From assembly GCF_030505195.1 (NCBI RefSeq), contig NZ_CP129672.1, positions 4,250,501-4,314,500 on the forward strand: a DNA stretch of 64,000 bases. Reading direction: 5' to 3'. Position numbers and translations under genes: made by a program. The stretch's first letter is position 1. Every line of letters begins with the position of its first letter. Positions 26,180 through 35,044 of the stretch are shown piece by piece. The notes beneath the pieces were generated by a model. The model was not told the origin of the DNA and did no database searches. It was given only the letters and a program-made list of their open reading frames with translations. Source of the DNA: Comamonas testosteroni. GTDB lineage: Bacteria > Pseudomonadota > Gammaproteobacteria > Burkholderiales > Burkholderiaceae_C.

Positions 26180-27349
26180 TTACTTGCTGGCCAGCCGGCG
26201 GTACAGGGTGGCCCGGCTCAGTCCCAGGTTGCGGGCGGCCAGGCTTACATTGCCACGGGCTTCCTGCATGGCCTGCTGAATCAGCAGCAGCTCGCTGGTG
26301 CGCAGCGGCGTGGCCATGGTGTTGGCCGGTGCGCAGCGGCTGGTGTCGGCCCCCGTCATGACAGGCGCGCCCAGCAGGGGGCCGGCCTGCGCGAGAGCCA
26401 GCAGGCGCATGCCGGACCACAGCGGCAGCTGCAGCGGGGCCTCAGGCCGCTGGCGCGCATGCTCGATCAGATGACTCCAGGGCAGGGCCAGCAGCCCATG
26501 GCTTTGCATCAGCGATTCATCCCCAGGTGCTTGCAGCGGACGCGGTACCAGTTGCCTGGCCACGGTGTTGCTGCCCAGCAATCGGCCTTCGGCATCAAAG
26601 ATCATCAGGCCTTCGCCCTCCTGGCCCAGCGGGCCGCCGGGCCAGTTCACGCGCAGCAAGAGGGCATGGGGCAGGGCCCGCAGCAATCGATCTTCGATGG
26701 CGCGTGCGCAGCGCAGTGCCAGCAGCAGCAGCTCGGGGCGCTCGGGTACATCGATGCCGGTGATGTCCAGCATGCCCAGGCATTCGCCCTGCGGCCCGAA
26801 TACCGGGGCGCCCGCGCAGCTGTAGTCGCGCAGATCGTCAAAAAAATGTTCCTGCCTGTGCAGCCATACCGGGCTGAGCTCGGCCAGCGTCGCGCCGATG
26901 GCCGAGGTGCCCACGCCGCGCTCGGACAGGTCCACGCCGACCCGGCCCACGGCCAGCGCGCGCAGATCGCGGTGATCGACGGGGCCTTGCACTTCCAGCG
27001 TCAGGCCCTGAGCATCGGTCAGCAGGCAGAAGTAGCGCATGGCACCCACGGCCGCCACCAGTTGCGTCATGACCGGGCGTGCAGCCTGCAGCAGCAGCTG
27101 ATGCTGTTCCTGGGCGTGGCGCAGCGCATGAGGACCTACAGCCTCGAACTCCACTCTTTGCGCGGGATGGCGTCCCTGGGCCACGCAGCGCTGCCATGAG
27201 CGCCACAGCCAGGGGGCAAGGCCGGACGGTATCAGAGCATGGGAGGAGTCCGCCTCCAGCAGCAGCTGCCTGGCCTGGACAAGCAGTGCATGGCGTGCGC
27301 CAGCATGGGTTGCGGCTTGTGCGGAAGAAGCGGGGCTGGCGGGCGGCAT
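26180..27349 (-). CDS. Fis-family transcriptional regulator with GAF domain, lacking the AAA+ domain
   Basis: This 389-residue protein resembles the acetoin regulator AcoR at both ends but has no sigma-54 AAA+ ATPase module. The N-terminal region (about 70-200) is GAF-like, with LTDAQGLTLEVQG, GVGTSAIGATLAE and APVFGPQGECLGMLDITG. A PAS-like part follows (LMIFDAEGRLLGSN). The C-terminus is a Fis-type helix-turn-helix, ARNLGLSRATLYRRLASK. The start at 27349 has GGAG seven bases upstream. It is divergent from the CO-dehydrogenase-like operon, with 158 bases between starts, and is the obvious candidate to control it in response to a small ligand. Without AAA+ it cannot activate sigma-54 directly. 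Confidence 0.88.
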   Translation of the reverse strand: MPPASPASSAQAATHAGARHALLVQARQLLLEADSSHALIPSGLAPWLWRSWQRCVAQGRHPAQRVEFEAVGPHALRHAQEQHQLLLQAARPVMTQLVAAVGAMRYFCLLTDAQGLTLEVQGPVDHRDLRALAVGRVGVDLSERGVGTSAIGATLAELSPVWLHRQEHFFDDLRDYSCAGAPVFGPQGECLGMLDITGIDVPERPELLLLALRCARAIEDRLLRALPHALLLRVNWPGGPLGQEGEGLMIFDAEGRLLGSNTVARQLVPRPLQAPGDESLMQSHGLLALPWSHLIEHARQRPEAPLQLPLWSGMRLLALAQAGPLLGAPVMTGADTSRCAPANTMATPLRTSELLLIQQAMQEARGNVSLAARNLGLSRATLYRRLASK

Positions 27350-27507
27350 GCGGACTCCGGACAGTGTTTCATTTTGAGAATATCTGTGCGTGTTTCGCCT
27401 GGCTTGGGGGTCAACCCTAGCGCCCTGCATCGCGCTGCCTGCCCACCATAGAGAGTGCGGTTGTGCTTTGTTACCCAATTCTCCGGACTCAGGCAGGAGG
27501 CATCACG

Positions 27508-27978
27508 ATGAATGTTCAGTTCACGGTCAATGGTCGGGCGGCCAGCATTGACGTTCCCCCCAATACCTTGCTGGTGCAGGCGCTGCGTGAACAGCTGCGC
27601 CTGACGGGCACCCATGTGGGCTGCGATACCAGCCAGTGCGGAGCCTGCACGGTGCTGGTCAATGGCAAGGCCATCAAGTCCTGCACCATGCTGGCGGTGC
27701 AGGCCCAGGGCGCCGAGGTGCAGACCATAGAGGGCATGGCCGCTGGCGACGGCACCATGCACCCCATGCAGGCGGCCTTCAAGCAGTGCCATGGCCTGCA
27801 GTGCGGCTTCTGTACGCCGGGCATGGTCATGAGTGCGGTGGACCTGTGTCGCCAAAAACCTCAGGCCACCGATGCCGAGATCCGCGAAATGCTCGAAGGC
27901 AATATCTGCCGCTGCACGGGTTATCAGAACATCGTCGCCGCCGTCAAAGCGGGTCGCGACGGAATGAACGCCGCTTGA
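27508..27978 (+). CDS. CO-dehydrogenase-like 2Fe-2S subunit
   Basis: This is the iron-sulfur subunit (CoxS-type, 156 residues) of a three-subunit molybdenum hydroxylase. The first cluster is bound by C39, C44, C47 and C59 ([10 protein letters not shown]). The second is bound by C99, C102, C134 and C136 (CGFC, CRC). The ATG at 27508 follows AGGAGG. It is the first gene of an operon running to 34331: 2Fe-2S, molybdenum and FAD subunits, then coxD, coxE and coxG. The order S-L-M differs from the M-S-L order of the well-known carboxydotroph operon. The next gene starts 33 bases downstream. Confidence 0.93.
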   Translation: MNVQFTVNGRAASIDVPPNTLLVQALREQLRLTGTHVGCDTSQCGACTVLVNGKAIKSCTMLAVQAQGAEVQTIEGMAAGDGTMHPMQAAFKQCHGLQCGFCTPGMVMSAVDLCRQKPQATDAEIREMLEGNICRCTGYQNIVAAVKAGRDGMNAA

Positions 27979-28011
27979 GCAGCGCATCACAACTAGAAGA
28001 GGAGACACACC

Positions 28012-30399
28012 ATGGGTGCATCTGACTTTTCCAAGCTGCCGCATATCGGCGAGCCCCTATTGCGCCGCGAGGACGAGCGCTTTCTGACCGGAGCCGGCCA
28101 GTACACGGACGACATCACGCTGGGCGCACAGACCTATGCGGTGTTTGTGCGCTCACCCCATGCGCACGCCAGGCTGCGCAGCGTCAACATCGATGCGGCC
28201 AAGGCGGCCGAGGGGGTGATCGGCGTGCTCACGGGCGTCGACGTGGCGGCCGCCGGTATCAACGGCCTGCCCTGCGGCTGGCTGATCACCAGCACCAATG
28301 GCGAGCCCATGAAGGAGCCGCCGCACCCGATTCTGGCCCTCGATACCGTGCGCTATGTGGGCGATCAGGTGGCCATGGTGGTTGCCGAGACCCTGCAGCA
28401 GGCACGCGATGCCGCAGAGCTGGTGGAGGTTGACTACGAGGTGCTGCCTGCGGTGGTGAATGTGGCCGATGCAGCGGGCGGCAAAAAGCCCGGGGCGGTG
28501 GTTCACGACATTGCCCCGGACAACCATTGCTACCAATGGGCGATTGGCGACAAGGCGGCCGTGGATGCCGTGTTTGCGGGCGCCGCCCATGTGACCCGGC
28601 TGGACCTGGTCAACAACCGCCTGATCCCCAATGCCATGGAGCCGCGCGTGGCCATAGGCAGCTACAACCGCGCCATGGACGAGTACACGCTGTACGTGGC
28701 CAACCAGAACCCGCATGTGGAGCGGCTGCTGATGACGGCTTTTGTCATGGGTCTGCCAGAGAGTAAGGTGCGCGTGATTGCTCCCGATGTGGGTGGCGGC
28801 TTCGGCTCCAAGATCTTTCTGTATGCCGAGGATGTCTGCCTGACCTGGGCCGCCAAAAAGCTCAACCGCAATATCAAGTGGACGGCCGATCGCAGCGAAT
28901 CCTTCCTGACCGATGCCCATGGCCGCGACCATGTCAGCCATGCCGAGATGGCCATGGATGCCAACGGCAAGTTCCTCGCCATGCGTGTGCACACCGATGC
29001 GAATCTGGGTGCCTACCTGTCCACCTTCGCCAGCGCCGTTCCGACGATTCTTTACGCAACGCTGCTGGCGGGGCAGTACACCACGCCGCAAATCCATATC
29101 GAGGTCGATGCCTGGTTCACCAACACCTCGCCCGTGGATGCCTACCGGGGCGCAGGCCGCCCCGAGGCCACGTACCTGCTCGAGCGTCTGGTCAGCCGCT
29201 GTGCCTGGGAGATGAATCTGTCTCAGGCCGAGATCCGCCGCCGCAACTTCATCACCCGCTTTCCGTATCAGACGCCCGTGGCGCTTCAGTACGACATCGG
29301 CGACTACCAGGCCTGCATGGATCAGGCCGAGCAGCTGGCCGATGTGGCGGGATTTGCGGCGCGGCGCGCCGCCAGCGAGGCCAGAGGACTCAAGCGCGGC
29401 CTGGGCTACAGCAGCTACATCGAGGCCTGTGGCCTGGCGCCCAGCAATATCGCCGGGGCGCTGGGCGCGCGTGCCGGTCTGTTCGAGTGCGGCGAGGTGC
29501 GCGTCCACCCCACGGGCAGCGTGACGGTGTTCACGGGCTCGCACAGTCACGGACAGGGGCATGAGACGACTTTTGCCCAGGTGGTGGCGGCGCGGCTGGG
29601 CATTCCCGTCGAGCATGTCGAGATCGTCCATGGCGATACGGGCCGCGTGCCCTTTGGCATGGGAACCTATGGCTCGCGCTCCATCAGCGTGGGTGGCGCG
29701 GCCATCATGAAGGCACTGGACAAGATCGAGGCCAAGGCCAAGAAGATTGCCGCGCACCTGATGGAGGCCAGCGATGCCGACATCGATTTCGCGGGAGGCG
29801 AGTTCACGGTGCGTGGCACGGACAGGAAGCTGCCTTTTGCCCAGATTGCGCTGACGGCCTATGTGCCTCACAACTATCCGCTGGACAAGTTGGAGCCGGG
29901 GCTGGACGAGACCGCTTTCTACGATCCCACCAACTTCACCTTCCCGGCCGGCACCTATATCTGCGAGGTCGAGGTCGACCCGGCCACGGGCGTGGTGCGC
30001 GTCGACCGCTTCAGTGCCGTGGACGACTTCGGCACCATCATCAACCCCATGATCGTGGAGGGTCAGGTCCATGGCGGACTGGCCCAGGGCATAGGACAGG
30101 CGTTGCTGGAGAACTGCGTCTACGACCGGGACTCGGGGCAGTTGCTGACCGGCAGCTTCATGGACTACGCCATGCCCCGCGCCGACGATCTGCCCGATTT
30201 CAAGCTGGGCACGGTCTGCACCCCCTGCACCCACAACCCGTTGGGCACCAAGGGCTGTGGCGAGGCTGGGGCCATAGGCTCGCCGCCTGCGGTCATCAAT
30301 GCCGTGCTCGATGCCCTGCATTGGCTGGGTGTCAAGGATCTGGACATGCCTGCCAGTCCGCACCGCGTCTGGGAGGCCATCGATGCTGCACGCCCCTGA
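28012..30399 (+). CDS. CO-dehydrogenase-like molybdopterin-binding large subunit
   Basis: This 795-residue catalytic subunit contains DVGGGFGSK (molybdopterin cytosine dinucleotide binding), AYRGAGRPE at residues 377-385, and GCGEAG with the likely catalytic Glu at about 751. The active-site loop AYRGAGR is the signature of form II (CoxL-like) enzymes. True form I CO dehydrogenase has AYxCSFR with a copper-binding cysteine, absent here. The enzyme therefore belongs to the family often annotated as carbon monoxide dehydrogenase but may oxidise another compound. It lies between the 2Fe-2S and FAD subunit genes in a tight operon under the divergent Fis-type regulator. Confidence 0.93.
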   Translation: MGASDFSKLPHIGEPLLRREDERFLTGAGQYTDDITLGAQTYAVFVRSPHAHARLRSVNIDAAKAAEGVIGVLTGVDVAAAGINGLPCGWLITSTNGEPMKEPPHPILALDTVRYVGDQVAMVVAETLQQARDAAELVEVDYEVLPAVVNVADAAGGKKPGAVVHDIAPDNHCYQWAIGDKAAVDAVFAGAAHVTRLDLVNNRLIPNAMEPRVAIGSYNRAMDEYTLYVANQNPHVERLLMTAFVMGLPESKVRVIAPDVGGGFGSKIFLYAEDVCLTWAAKKLNRNIKWTADRSESFLTDAHGRDHVSHAEMAMDANGKFLAMRVHTDANLGAYLSTFASAVPTILYATLLAGQYTTPQIHIEVDAWFTNTSPVDAYRGAGRPEATYLLERLVSRCAWEMNLSQAEIRRRNFITRFPYQTPVALQYDIGDYQACMDQAEQLADVAGFAARRAASEARGLKRGLGYSSYIEACGLAPSNIAGALGARAGLFECGEVRVHPTGSVTVFTGSHSHGQGHETTFAQVVAARLGIPVEHVEIVHGDTGRVPFGMGTYGSRSISVGGAAIMKALDKIEAKAKKIAAHLMEASDADIDFAGGEFTVRGTDRKLPFAQIALTAYVPHNYPLDKLEPGLDETAFYDPTNFTFPAGTYICEVEVDPATGVVRVDRFSAVDDFGTIINPMIVEGQVHGGLAQGIGQALLENCVYDRDSGQLLTGSFMDYAMPRADDLPDFKLGTVCTPCTHNPLGTKGCGEAGAIGSPPAVINAVLDALHWLGVKDLDMPASPHRVWEAIDAARP

Positions 30400-30445
30400 C
30401 CGCTGCCTGAACACACCCGACTGAGAGGAAGAGAGGACAACACAT

Positions 30446-31231
30446 ATGTATGCCTTCAGTTACTCCAATCCCCGGACGCTGGATGAGGTGAGCGCTGCCA
30501 GCGGGCAGTTTCTGGCCGGTGGCCAGAGCCTGATTCCTTCCATGAAGCTGCGCCTGGCCCAGCCTGGTGCGATTGTGGATCTCAACCAGGTCGATGGTCT
30601 GGCGGGAATCCGCGTCAGCGGTGATCAGGTCGAGATCGGCGCCATGACCCGTCATGCCGATGTCGCCGCCAGCCGCGAGGTGCAGCACGCCATTCCGGCG
30701 CTGGCCGAGCTGGCAGGCGGCATTGGCGATCGGCAGGTGCGCGCGCGCGGCACGATTGGCGGATCGCTGGCCAACAACGACCCCGCGGCCTGCTATCCCA
30801 GTGCGGTGCTGGGGTTGGGCGCCGCCGTGGTCACGACCTGGCGCGAGATAGCTGCAGACGACTTCTTCCAGGGCATGTACACCACGGCACTGGAAGAGGG
30901 CGAGCTGATCAAGGCCGTGCGCTTTCCGGTGCCCAGTAAGGCGGCCTATATCAAGTTCAAGCAGCCCGCGTCGCGCTTTGCGCTGGTGGGCGTGTTTGTG
31001 GCGCAGACGGCGCAGGGCGTGCGCGTGGCCGTGACCGGCGCGGGGCTGTCGGTCTTCCGGCATGCGCAGCTGGAAGCCGCGCTCAATCAGAGCTTCACTT
31101 CCGCAGCCGCCGCTTCGGTGCCGATCGACGACAGCGAACTCAACAGCGATCTGCACGCGAGCGCGCGCTACCGGGCGCAGCTGATCAGCGTCCTGACGCA
31201 GCGAGCGGTGGATCAGATGCTCTGTGCCTGA
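30446..31231 (+). CDS. CO-dehydrogenase-like FAD-binding subunit
   Basis: This 261-residue flavoprotein subunit (CoxM-type) passes electrons from the iron-sulfur subunit to quinone or another acceptor. FAD-binding motifs are AGGQSLIP (residues about 25-32) and TIGGSLANNDPA (about 108-119), both standard in the family. The C-terminal CO_deh_flav_C domain includes ASRFALVGVFVA and VTGAGLSVFRHA. The length is a little short of the usual 280-290. It lies 46 bases after the large subunit gene. A GC-rich spacer with a 15-bp tandem repeat separates it from coxD. Confidence 0.92.
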   Translation: MYAFSYSNPRTLDEVSAASGQFLAGGQSLIPSMKLRLAQPGAIVDLNQVDGLAGIRVSGDQVEIGAMTRHADVAASREVQHAIPALAELAGGIGDRQVRARGTIGGSLANNDPAACYPSAVLGLGAAVVTTWREIAADDFFQGMYTTALEEGELIKAVRFPVPSKAAYIKFKQPASRFALVGVFVAQTAQGVRVAVTGAGLSVFRHAQLEAALNQSFTSAAAASVPIDDSELNSDLHASARYRAQLISVLTQRAVDQMLCA

Positions 31232-31265
31232 GCGGCTTGGTCTGAGAGGCTACGCCTTGGTGGGC

Positions 31266-31340
31266 CCCACCTTGGCGCCCCCCACCTGGGCGCCCCCCAC
31301 CTGGGCGGCCCTCACCTGGGCGGCCCCGCCTGGGTGGCCT
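31266..31340. repeat. 15-bp minisatellite between the FAD subunit gene and coxD
   Basis: About five tandem copies of CCCACCTGGGCGSCC with small changes fill the spacer after the FAD subunit stop. They are out of phase with any convincing gene. Each unit contains the palindromic core CCACCTGGG. Confidence 0.85.
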
Positions 31341-31521
31341 CGCCTCCCTGGCCGGGCACTGCGTGCCAAGGACGAGGGAGGCAGCCTCGCGACGGGCGGG
31401 TGCGGAGGGGCGAACGGCATAGACGCCTGCTTGCGGTCTCTGTGTGGCAGTGTGCCTTCGTTGAGGGAACGTTTTTGAATGAAAAGTGGCTCGATCCCTT
31501 ATCAGTAAAGCGCAAGAAGCT

Positions 31522-32442
31522 ATGAATACTGAAGTGAAAAGCGCTCTGCAGTCTGTGGACGGGCTGCTGGCCGCCTTGCAGAAGGTGGGCTATTTTGCGG
31601 ACCGGCGTCTGGCTACGTCGGTGTTTCTGGCGCTCAGGCTGCAGCGGCCTTTGCTGCTGGAGGGCGAGCCGGGCGTTGGCAAGACCTCGCTGGCCCAGGC
31701 GCTGTCCCAGGTGCTGGAGCGGCCGCTGATTCGGCTGCAGTGCTATGACGGCCTGGAGCAGCGCGAGGCGCTGTATGAGTGGAATTACGCGGCGCAGCTG
31801 CTGCATCTGCGCGCGGCCGAGCTGCGTGGCGCGGCGGAACTGGAGGCGGTCGAGCAGGAGGTCTATCAGCCGCGCTATCTGGTGCGCCGCCCTTTGCTGC
31901 AGGCCCTGCAGGCGCCCGCGCCTGGCGCGGTGCTGCTGATTGACGAGGTGGACCGGGCCGATGAGCCTTTCGAGGCCTTTTTGCTCGAATATCTGGGTGA
32001 GTACCAGGTCAGCATTCCCGAGCTCGGGGTCGTCCGGGCTCAGGTGCCGCCCGTCACCATTCTCACGAGCAACCGCACGCGCGATCTGCATGATGCGGTC
32101 AAGCGCCGCTGCCTCTATCACTGGCTGGACTACCCCGAACGCGAGCGCGAGTTGGCCATTGTTCAGGCCAAGGTGCCCGAGGCCGCCGCGGCCCTGACCG
32201 AGCAGATCGCCCGCTTTGTGGACCGGCTGCGCAGTCGCCCGTTTGCCGATGCCTTCGAGCGCACGCCCGGCATTGCCGAAAGCGTGGAGTGGGCCAAGGC
32301 GCTGGTGGCGCTCGACACCCTGGTCATAGACCCCGAACTGGTGCACGAGACGGCGGGCATTTTGTTCAAGCAGCGCGAAGACGTGGCCGCGCTCACGCCA
32401 GAGCGTCTGCAGCAATTGCTGGAGCCCGATGCCACAGCCTGA
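31522..32442 (+). CDS. coxD: MoxR-family AAA+ ATPase, CoxD-like
   Basis: This AAA+ chaperone is thought to help mature the active site of CO-dehydrogenase-family enzymes. The 306-residue protein has a Walker A motif GEPGVGKTS at 48-56, Walker B LLIDEVDRAD and sensor motif ILTSNRTRDLHDAVKRR. These match MoxR/CoxD ATPases. The ATG at 31522 is taken as the start; a GTG at 31486 would add 12 residues, and neither has a strong ribosome binding site. The 3' end overlaps coxE by 14 bases, so the pair is coupled, as MoxR ATPases and VWA proteins usually are. Confidence 0.9.
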   Translation: MNTEVKSALQSVDGLLAALQKVGYFADRRLATSVFLALRLQRPLLLEGEPGVGKTSLAQALSQVLERPLIRLQCYDGLEQREALYEWNYAAQLLHLRAAELRGAAELEAVEQEVYQPRYLVRRPLLQALQAPAPGAVLLIDEVDRADEPFEAFLLEYLGEYQVSIPELGVVRAQVPPVTILTSNRTRDLHDAVKRRCLYHWLDYPERERELAIVQAKVPEAAAALTEQIARFVDRLRSRPFADAFERTPGIAESVEWAKALVALDTLVIDPELVHETAGILFKQREDVAALTPERLQQLLEPDATA

Positions 32443-33670
32443 GCGGCAAGCGCAGTCGCCACAGCAGCCCGCAAGTGTGAGCTGGTGGGGGGACGCGCGC
32501 AGCGGCAAGCTACCCATCAATTTGCTGGGGTTTGGCCGAGCCCTGCGCCGTGCGGGGCTGGCCGTGGATGCCGAGCGCCTGGCGCTGGCCCAGCAAGGCC
32601 TGCTGCTGGTGGACATGAGGCGCGAGGACGTGGCCGCCGCGCTGGAGGCCGTGCTGGTTTCGCGCGAACAGGACCTGGCGGTCTTTCGCGAGCTGTTTGC
32701 GGCCTACTTTCGCAACCCCGAGGTGGCTCAGCAGCTTTTGAGTCAGCTGCTGCCGGGCGCGCCGGAGGCGGCCAAGCCGCGTCACCGGCCGCGTGTGCAG
32801 GAGGCCTTGTCGGCGATTCATGCCGCACGGCAAACACCCGCGAGCGAGGAGTCGACGCTGGATGCCGCCATGTCGGCCAGCGACCGGCACAGGCTGCAGC
32901 ATGCGGATTTCAATCAGCTCAGTGCCAGCGAGTACCGCCTGGTCCAGCAACTGGCGCGTGATATCCGCTTGCCGCTGCCCAGCTATCGCAGTCGCAGAAG
33001 CGAGTTGCGCGCCTCGGGACTGCGCGTGCACTGGCCCGCCAGCCTGAAAGCTGCGGCAGCCACGGGCGGCGAGCTGGCAAGTCTCAAATGGCGCAGGCGC
33101 AAGCGGCTGCCCATGCCCTGGCTGGCGCTGGTCGATGTCTCGGGCTCCATGGAGCGCTATGTGCGTCTGCTGCTGGCATTTCTGCACCAGGCCACCAGCC
33201 CCCGGCGCTATCCGCAGCTGCGCCGCCATATCTTCAGCATGGGAACCAGCCTGCAGGAGCTGAACCGGGCTTTTTCCCATAGCGACCCCGATGCCATGCT
33301 GGCCCAGCTCAATCGCGACATTGACGATTTCGGCGGCGGTACCTGCCTGGGGGAATGCCTGGCGCAGCTGCGCCGGCAGCAGGCGCGCCATCTGGTGGGC
33401 AGGCGTACCCTGGTGCTACTTGTCAGCGACGGGCTGGATACCGGCGACAGCGCGCTGCTGGAGCGAGAGCTGCAATGGCTGGCTCGGCACAGCGCGCGCA
33501 TTCTCTGGCTCAACCCCTTGCTGCGCTTTGACGGGTATGCCCCGCTGGCCAAAGGCGCGGCCGTGCTGCATCGTCACAGCCATGCCATGCTGGCCGTGCA
33601 CAACCTGCAGTCATTGCAGCAACTGGCTGCGCATCTGGCAAAGCTGCTGCAGCTACCGCACCGAGATTGA
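32429..33670 (+). CDS. coxE: VWA-domain protein, CoxE-like
   Basis: This 413-residue protein is the partner of the MoxR ATPase. A C-terminal von Willebrand A domain has a metal-ion-dependent adhesion site DVSGS at residues 236-240, followed by a conserved Thr in GGTCLGE and an Asp in VSDGLDTGD. The N-terminal 200 residues are helical, Gln/Arg/Leu rich and typical of CoxE. It overlaps coxD by 14 bases and is followed 13 bases later by coxG. CoxD and CoxE together are considered maturation factors of the Mo-hydroxylase encoded upstream. Confidence 0.9.
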   Translation: MPQPERQAQSPQQPASVSWWGDARSGKLPINLLGFGRALRRAGLAVDAERLALAQQGLLLVDMRREDVAAALEAVLVSREQDLAVFRELFAAYFRNPEVAQQLLSQLLPGAPEAAKPRHRPRVQEALSAIHAARQTPASEESTLDAAMSASDRHRLQHADFNQLSASEYRLVQQLARDIRLPLPSYRSRRSELRASGLRVHWPASLKAAAATGGELASLKWRRRKRLPMPWLALVDVSGSMERYVRLLLAFLHQATSPRRYPQLRRHIFSMGTSLQELNRAFSHSDPDAMLAQLNRDIDDFGGGTCLGECLAQLRRQQARHLVGRRTLVLLVSDGLDTGDSALLERELQWLARHSARILWLNPLLRFDGYAPLAKGAAVLHRHSHAMLAVHNLQSLQQLAAHLAKLLQLPHRD

Positions 33671-33683
33671 AAAGGAGAACACC

Positions 33684-34331
33684 ATGGAAATGCATGCCAG
33701 CCGTCCTCTTGCCGTGAGCCAGCAGCAAGCCTGGGAGGCGCTCAACGATCCGCAAACCTTGCAGCAATGCCTGGCCGGCTGCGAGAAGTTCGAGGATGCG
33801 GGCGATGGCTCCTATGCGGTGACCATGTCCGTGAAGATCGGTCCGGTATCGGCCAAGTTCAATGGCCGGGTCACGCTGTCAGACGTGCAGCCGCCCAAGA
33901 GCTACACGATTGCCTTTGAAGGGCAGGGCGGTGTGGCCGGCTTTGGCAAGGGCCAGGCCAAGGTGGATCTGATTCCCGTCGATGTACGGCACTGCGAGCT
34001 TCACTACGAGGTGCAGGCCCAGGTCGGCGGCAAGATTGCCCAGCTGGGCCAGCGCCTGATCGACGGCGCTGCCAAGAGCATGGCCGAGGATTTCTTTGCG
34101 CGCTTCGAAGCCTTGATGCAGCAGCGCCACCCGAGCGAGCAGTCCGAAGACGAATGCAGTGCGCAGGAGCCGGATACACGCTCCTGGGAACACGACGCGG
34201 CCTCCACCAGCTACGCCCCGCTGGACGCCACACCCTCGGCGCCGCCGCGCGAATCGTCTGGCATCCCGGTCTGGGCCTGGGGCCTGGGGGCTGTCATCGT
34301 GCTGGGCGCGCTCTGGCTGCTGAGTCGCTGA
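33684..34331 (+). CDS. coxG: CoxG-family SRPBCC protein with C-terminal membrane anchor
   Basis: This 215-residue protein has an SRPBCC/CoxG domain over about residues 1-150 (LAVSQQQAWEALNDPQTLQQCLAGCEKFE, VSAKFNGRVTLSDV). A hydrophilic linker of about 40 residues follows, then a final hydrophobic helix VWAWGLGAVIVLGALWLL. CoxG is proposed to attach CO-dehydrogenase-type enzymes to the membrane, perhaps with bound quinone. The anchor helix fits that role. The start at 33684 follows AAAGGAG. It is the last gene of the operon that begins at 27508. Confidence 0.9.
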   Translation: MEMHASRPLAVSQQQAWEALNDPQTLQQCLAGCEKFEDAGDGSYAVTMSVKIGPVSAKFNGRVTLSDVQPPKSYTIAFEGQGGVAGFGKGQAKVDLIPVDVRHCELHYEVQAQVGGKIAQLGQRLIDGAAKSMAEDFFARFEALMQQRHPSEQSEDECSAQEPDTRSWEHDAASTSYAPLDATPSAPPRESSGIPVWAWGLGAVIVLGALWLLSR

Positions 34332-34345
34332 CCAGCGCATGAATA

Positions 34346-34375
34346 AAAAGCCCCTGAGCCGAAGGCCAGGGGCTT
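34346..34375 (-). terminator. Terminator after the NTF2-like gene
   Basis: The stem AAGCCCCTG / CAGGGGCTT has the T-run on the minus strand (AAAAA on plus at 34345-34349). It best ends the minus-strand transcript of the gene at 34394-34777, and it also lies after coxG. Confidence 0.75.
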
Positions 34376-34393
34376 GGTGGAGGTGGCTCAACC

Positions 34394-34777
34394 TTATTGA
34401 GGCTGGGCGTGGAAAGCCTTGTTGGCTATCTTCCAGCCCTGCTCGGTCTTGAGCAGCACAAAGTAGTCGGTGAAGGTCACGGCACCGTGGTAGAGCGTGA
34501 CCTTGGCCATGGCGGCCGTGCCCACGATGTCCAGGGAGTCGATGACGCGGCGACGCGTAGCTTCGTCGGCAGCGGGCGTGTTCTTGAAGCGCTGGCAGTA
34601 GAAGTCCAGGTCCCAGGATGTCAGCGGGCCTTCGCGCACGGACTCCAGCCGGGCCGTGGGCATGAAGGCTGCGCGCATATGCTCGGCATTGTCTTCGGCA
34701 TGGCCGCGCATATACAGCTCCAGCGGCACGCGCACGGCGGCTTCTTCGGGGTGATTGGTCAGGCGTTCGGTGGTCAT
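34394..34777 (-). CDS. NTF2-like / putative lumazine-binding family protein
   Basis: This 127-residue protein has an NTF2-like (SnoaL-like) fold, similar to the putative lumazine-binding Lumazine_bd_2 group. Typical elements are VRVPLELYMRGHAEDNAEHMRAAF near the start, and VTFTDYFVLLKTEQGWKIANKAFH near the end. Function is unknown; related proteins are small cone-shaped ligand-binding or isomerase-like proteins. The ATG at 34777 follows AAGGAG. It is monocistronic, between the cox operon and the efflux operon. Confidence 0.82.
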   Translation of the reverse strand: MTTERLTNHPEEAAVRVPLELYMRGHAEDNAEHMRAAFMPTARLESVREGPLTSWDLDFYCQRFKNTPAADEATRRRVIDSLDIVGTAAMAKVTLYHGAVTFTDYFVLLKTEQGWKIANKAFHAQPQ

Positions 34778-35044
34778 ATGGGTTTCTCCTTGGAGCCGGA
34801 TTCCTTGCGCCGCATGGCGGACGCAGCAATGGCAGTGTCAGCCGCCAAGCATGAGGCCTGAAAACGCCGTCATTGCTGCGATGAAAGTCAGCACTGTTTA
34901 AGTCTCCGAGTGGGGAACTTCAGCAGGTAAACCCAAGGTAAAGGGGGGGTAAATGCTGGCAAAGCCGGCGCTGCCTGACCCGGGGCTTGATTGCAACTGG
35001 ATACCATTGGCTCCAATTCAGGCTCGAAATTCCTGCGCTCAACC

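Noticed and set aside
27350..27507. Possible sigma-54 promoter for the CO-dehydrogenase-like operon
   Set aside because: No TGGCAC-N5-TTGC match is present, and the divergent regulator has no AAA+ domain.
28153..30414. Antisense reading frame of 753 residues opposite the molybdopterin subunit
   Set aside because: It is a shadow of a well-supported gene with conserved active-site motifs.
31224..31478. Small plus-strand frame over the 15-bp minisatellite
   Set aside because: It overlaps the end of the FAD subunit gene, is repetitive (PTWAPPTW), and shows no family likeness.
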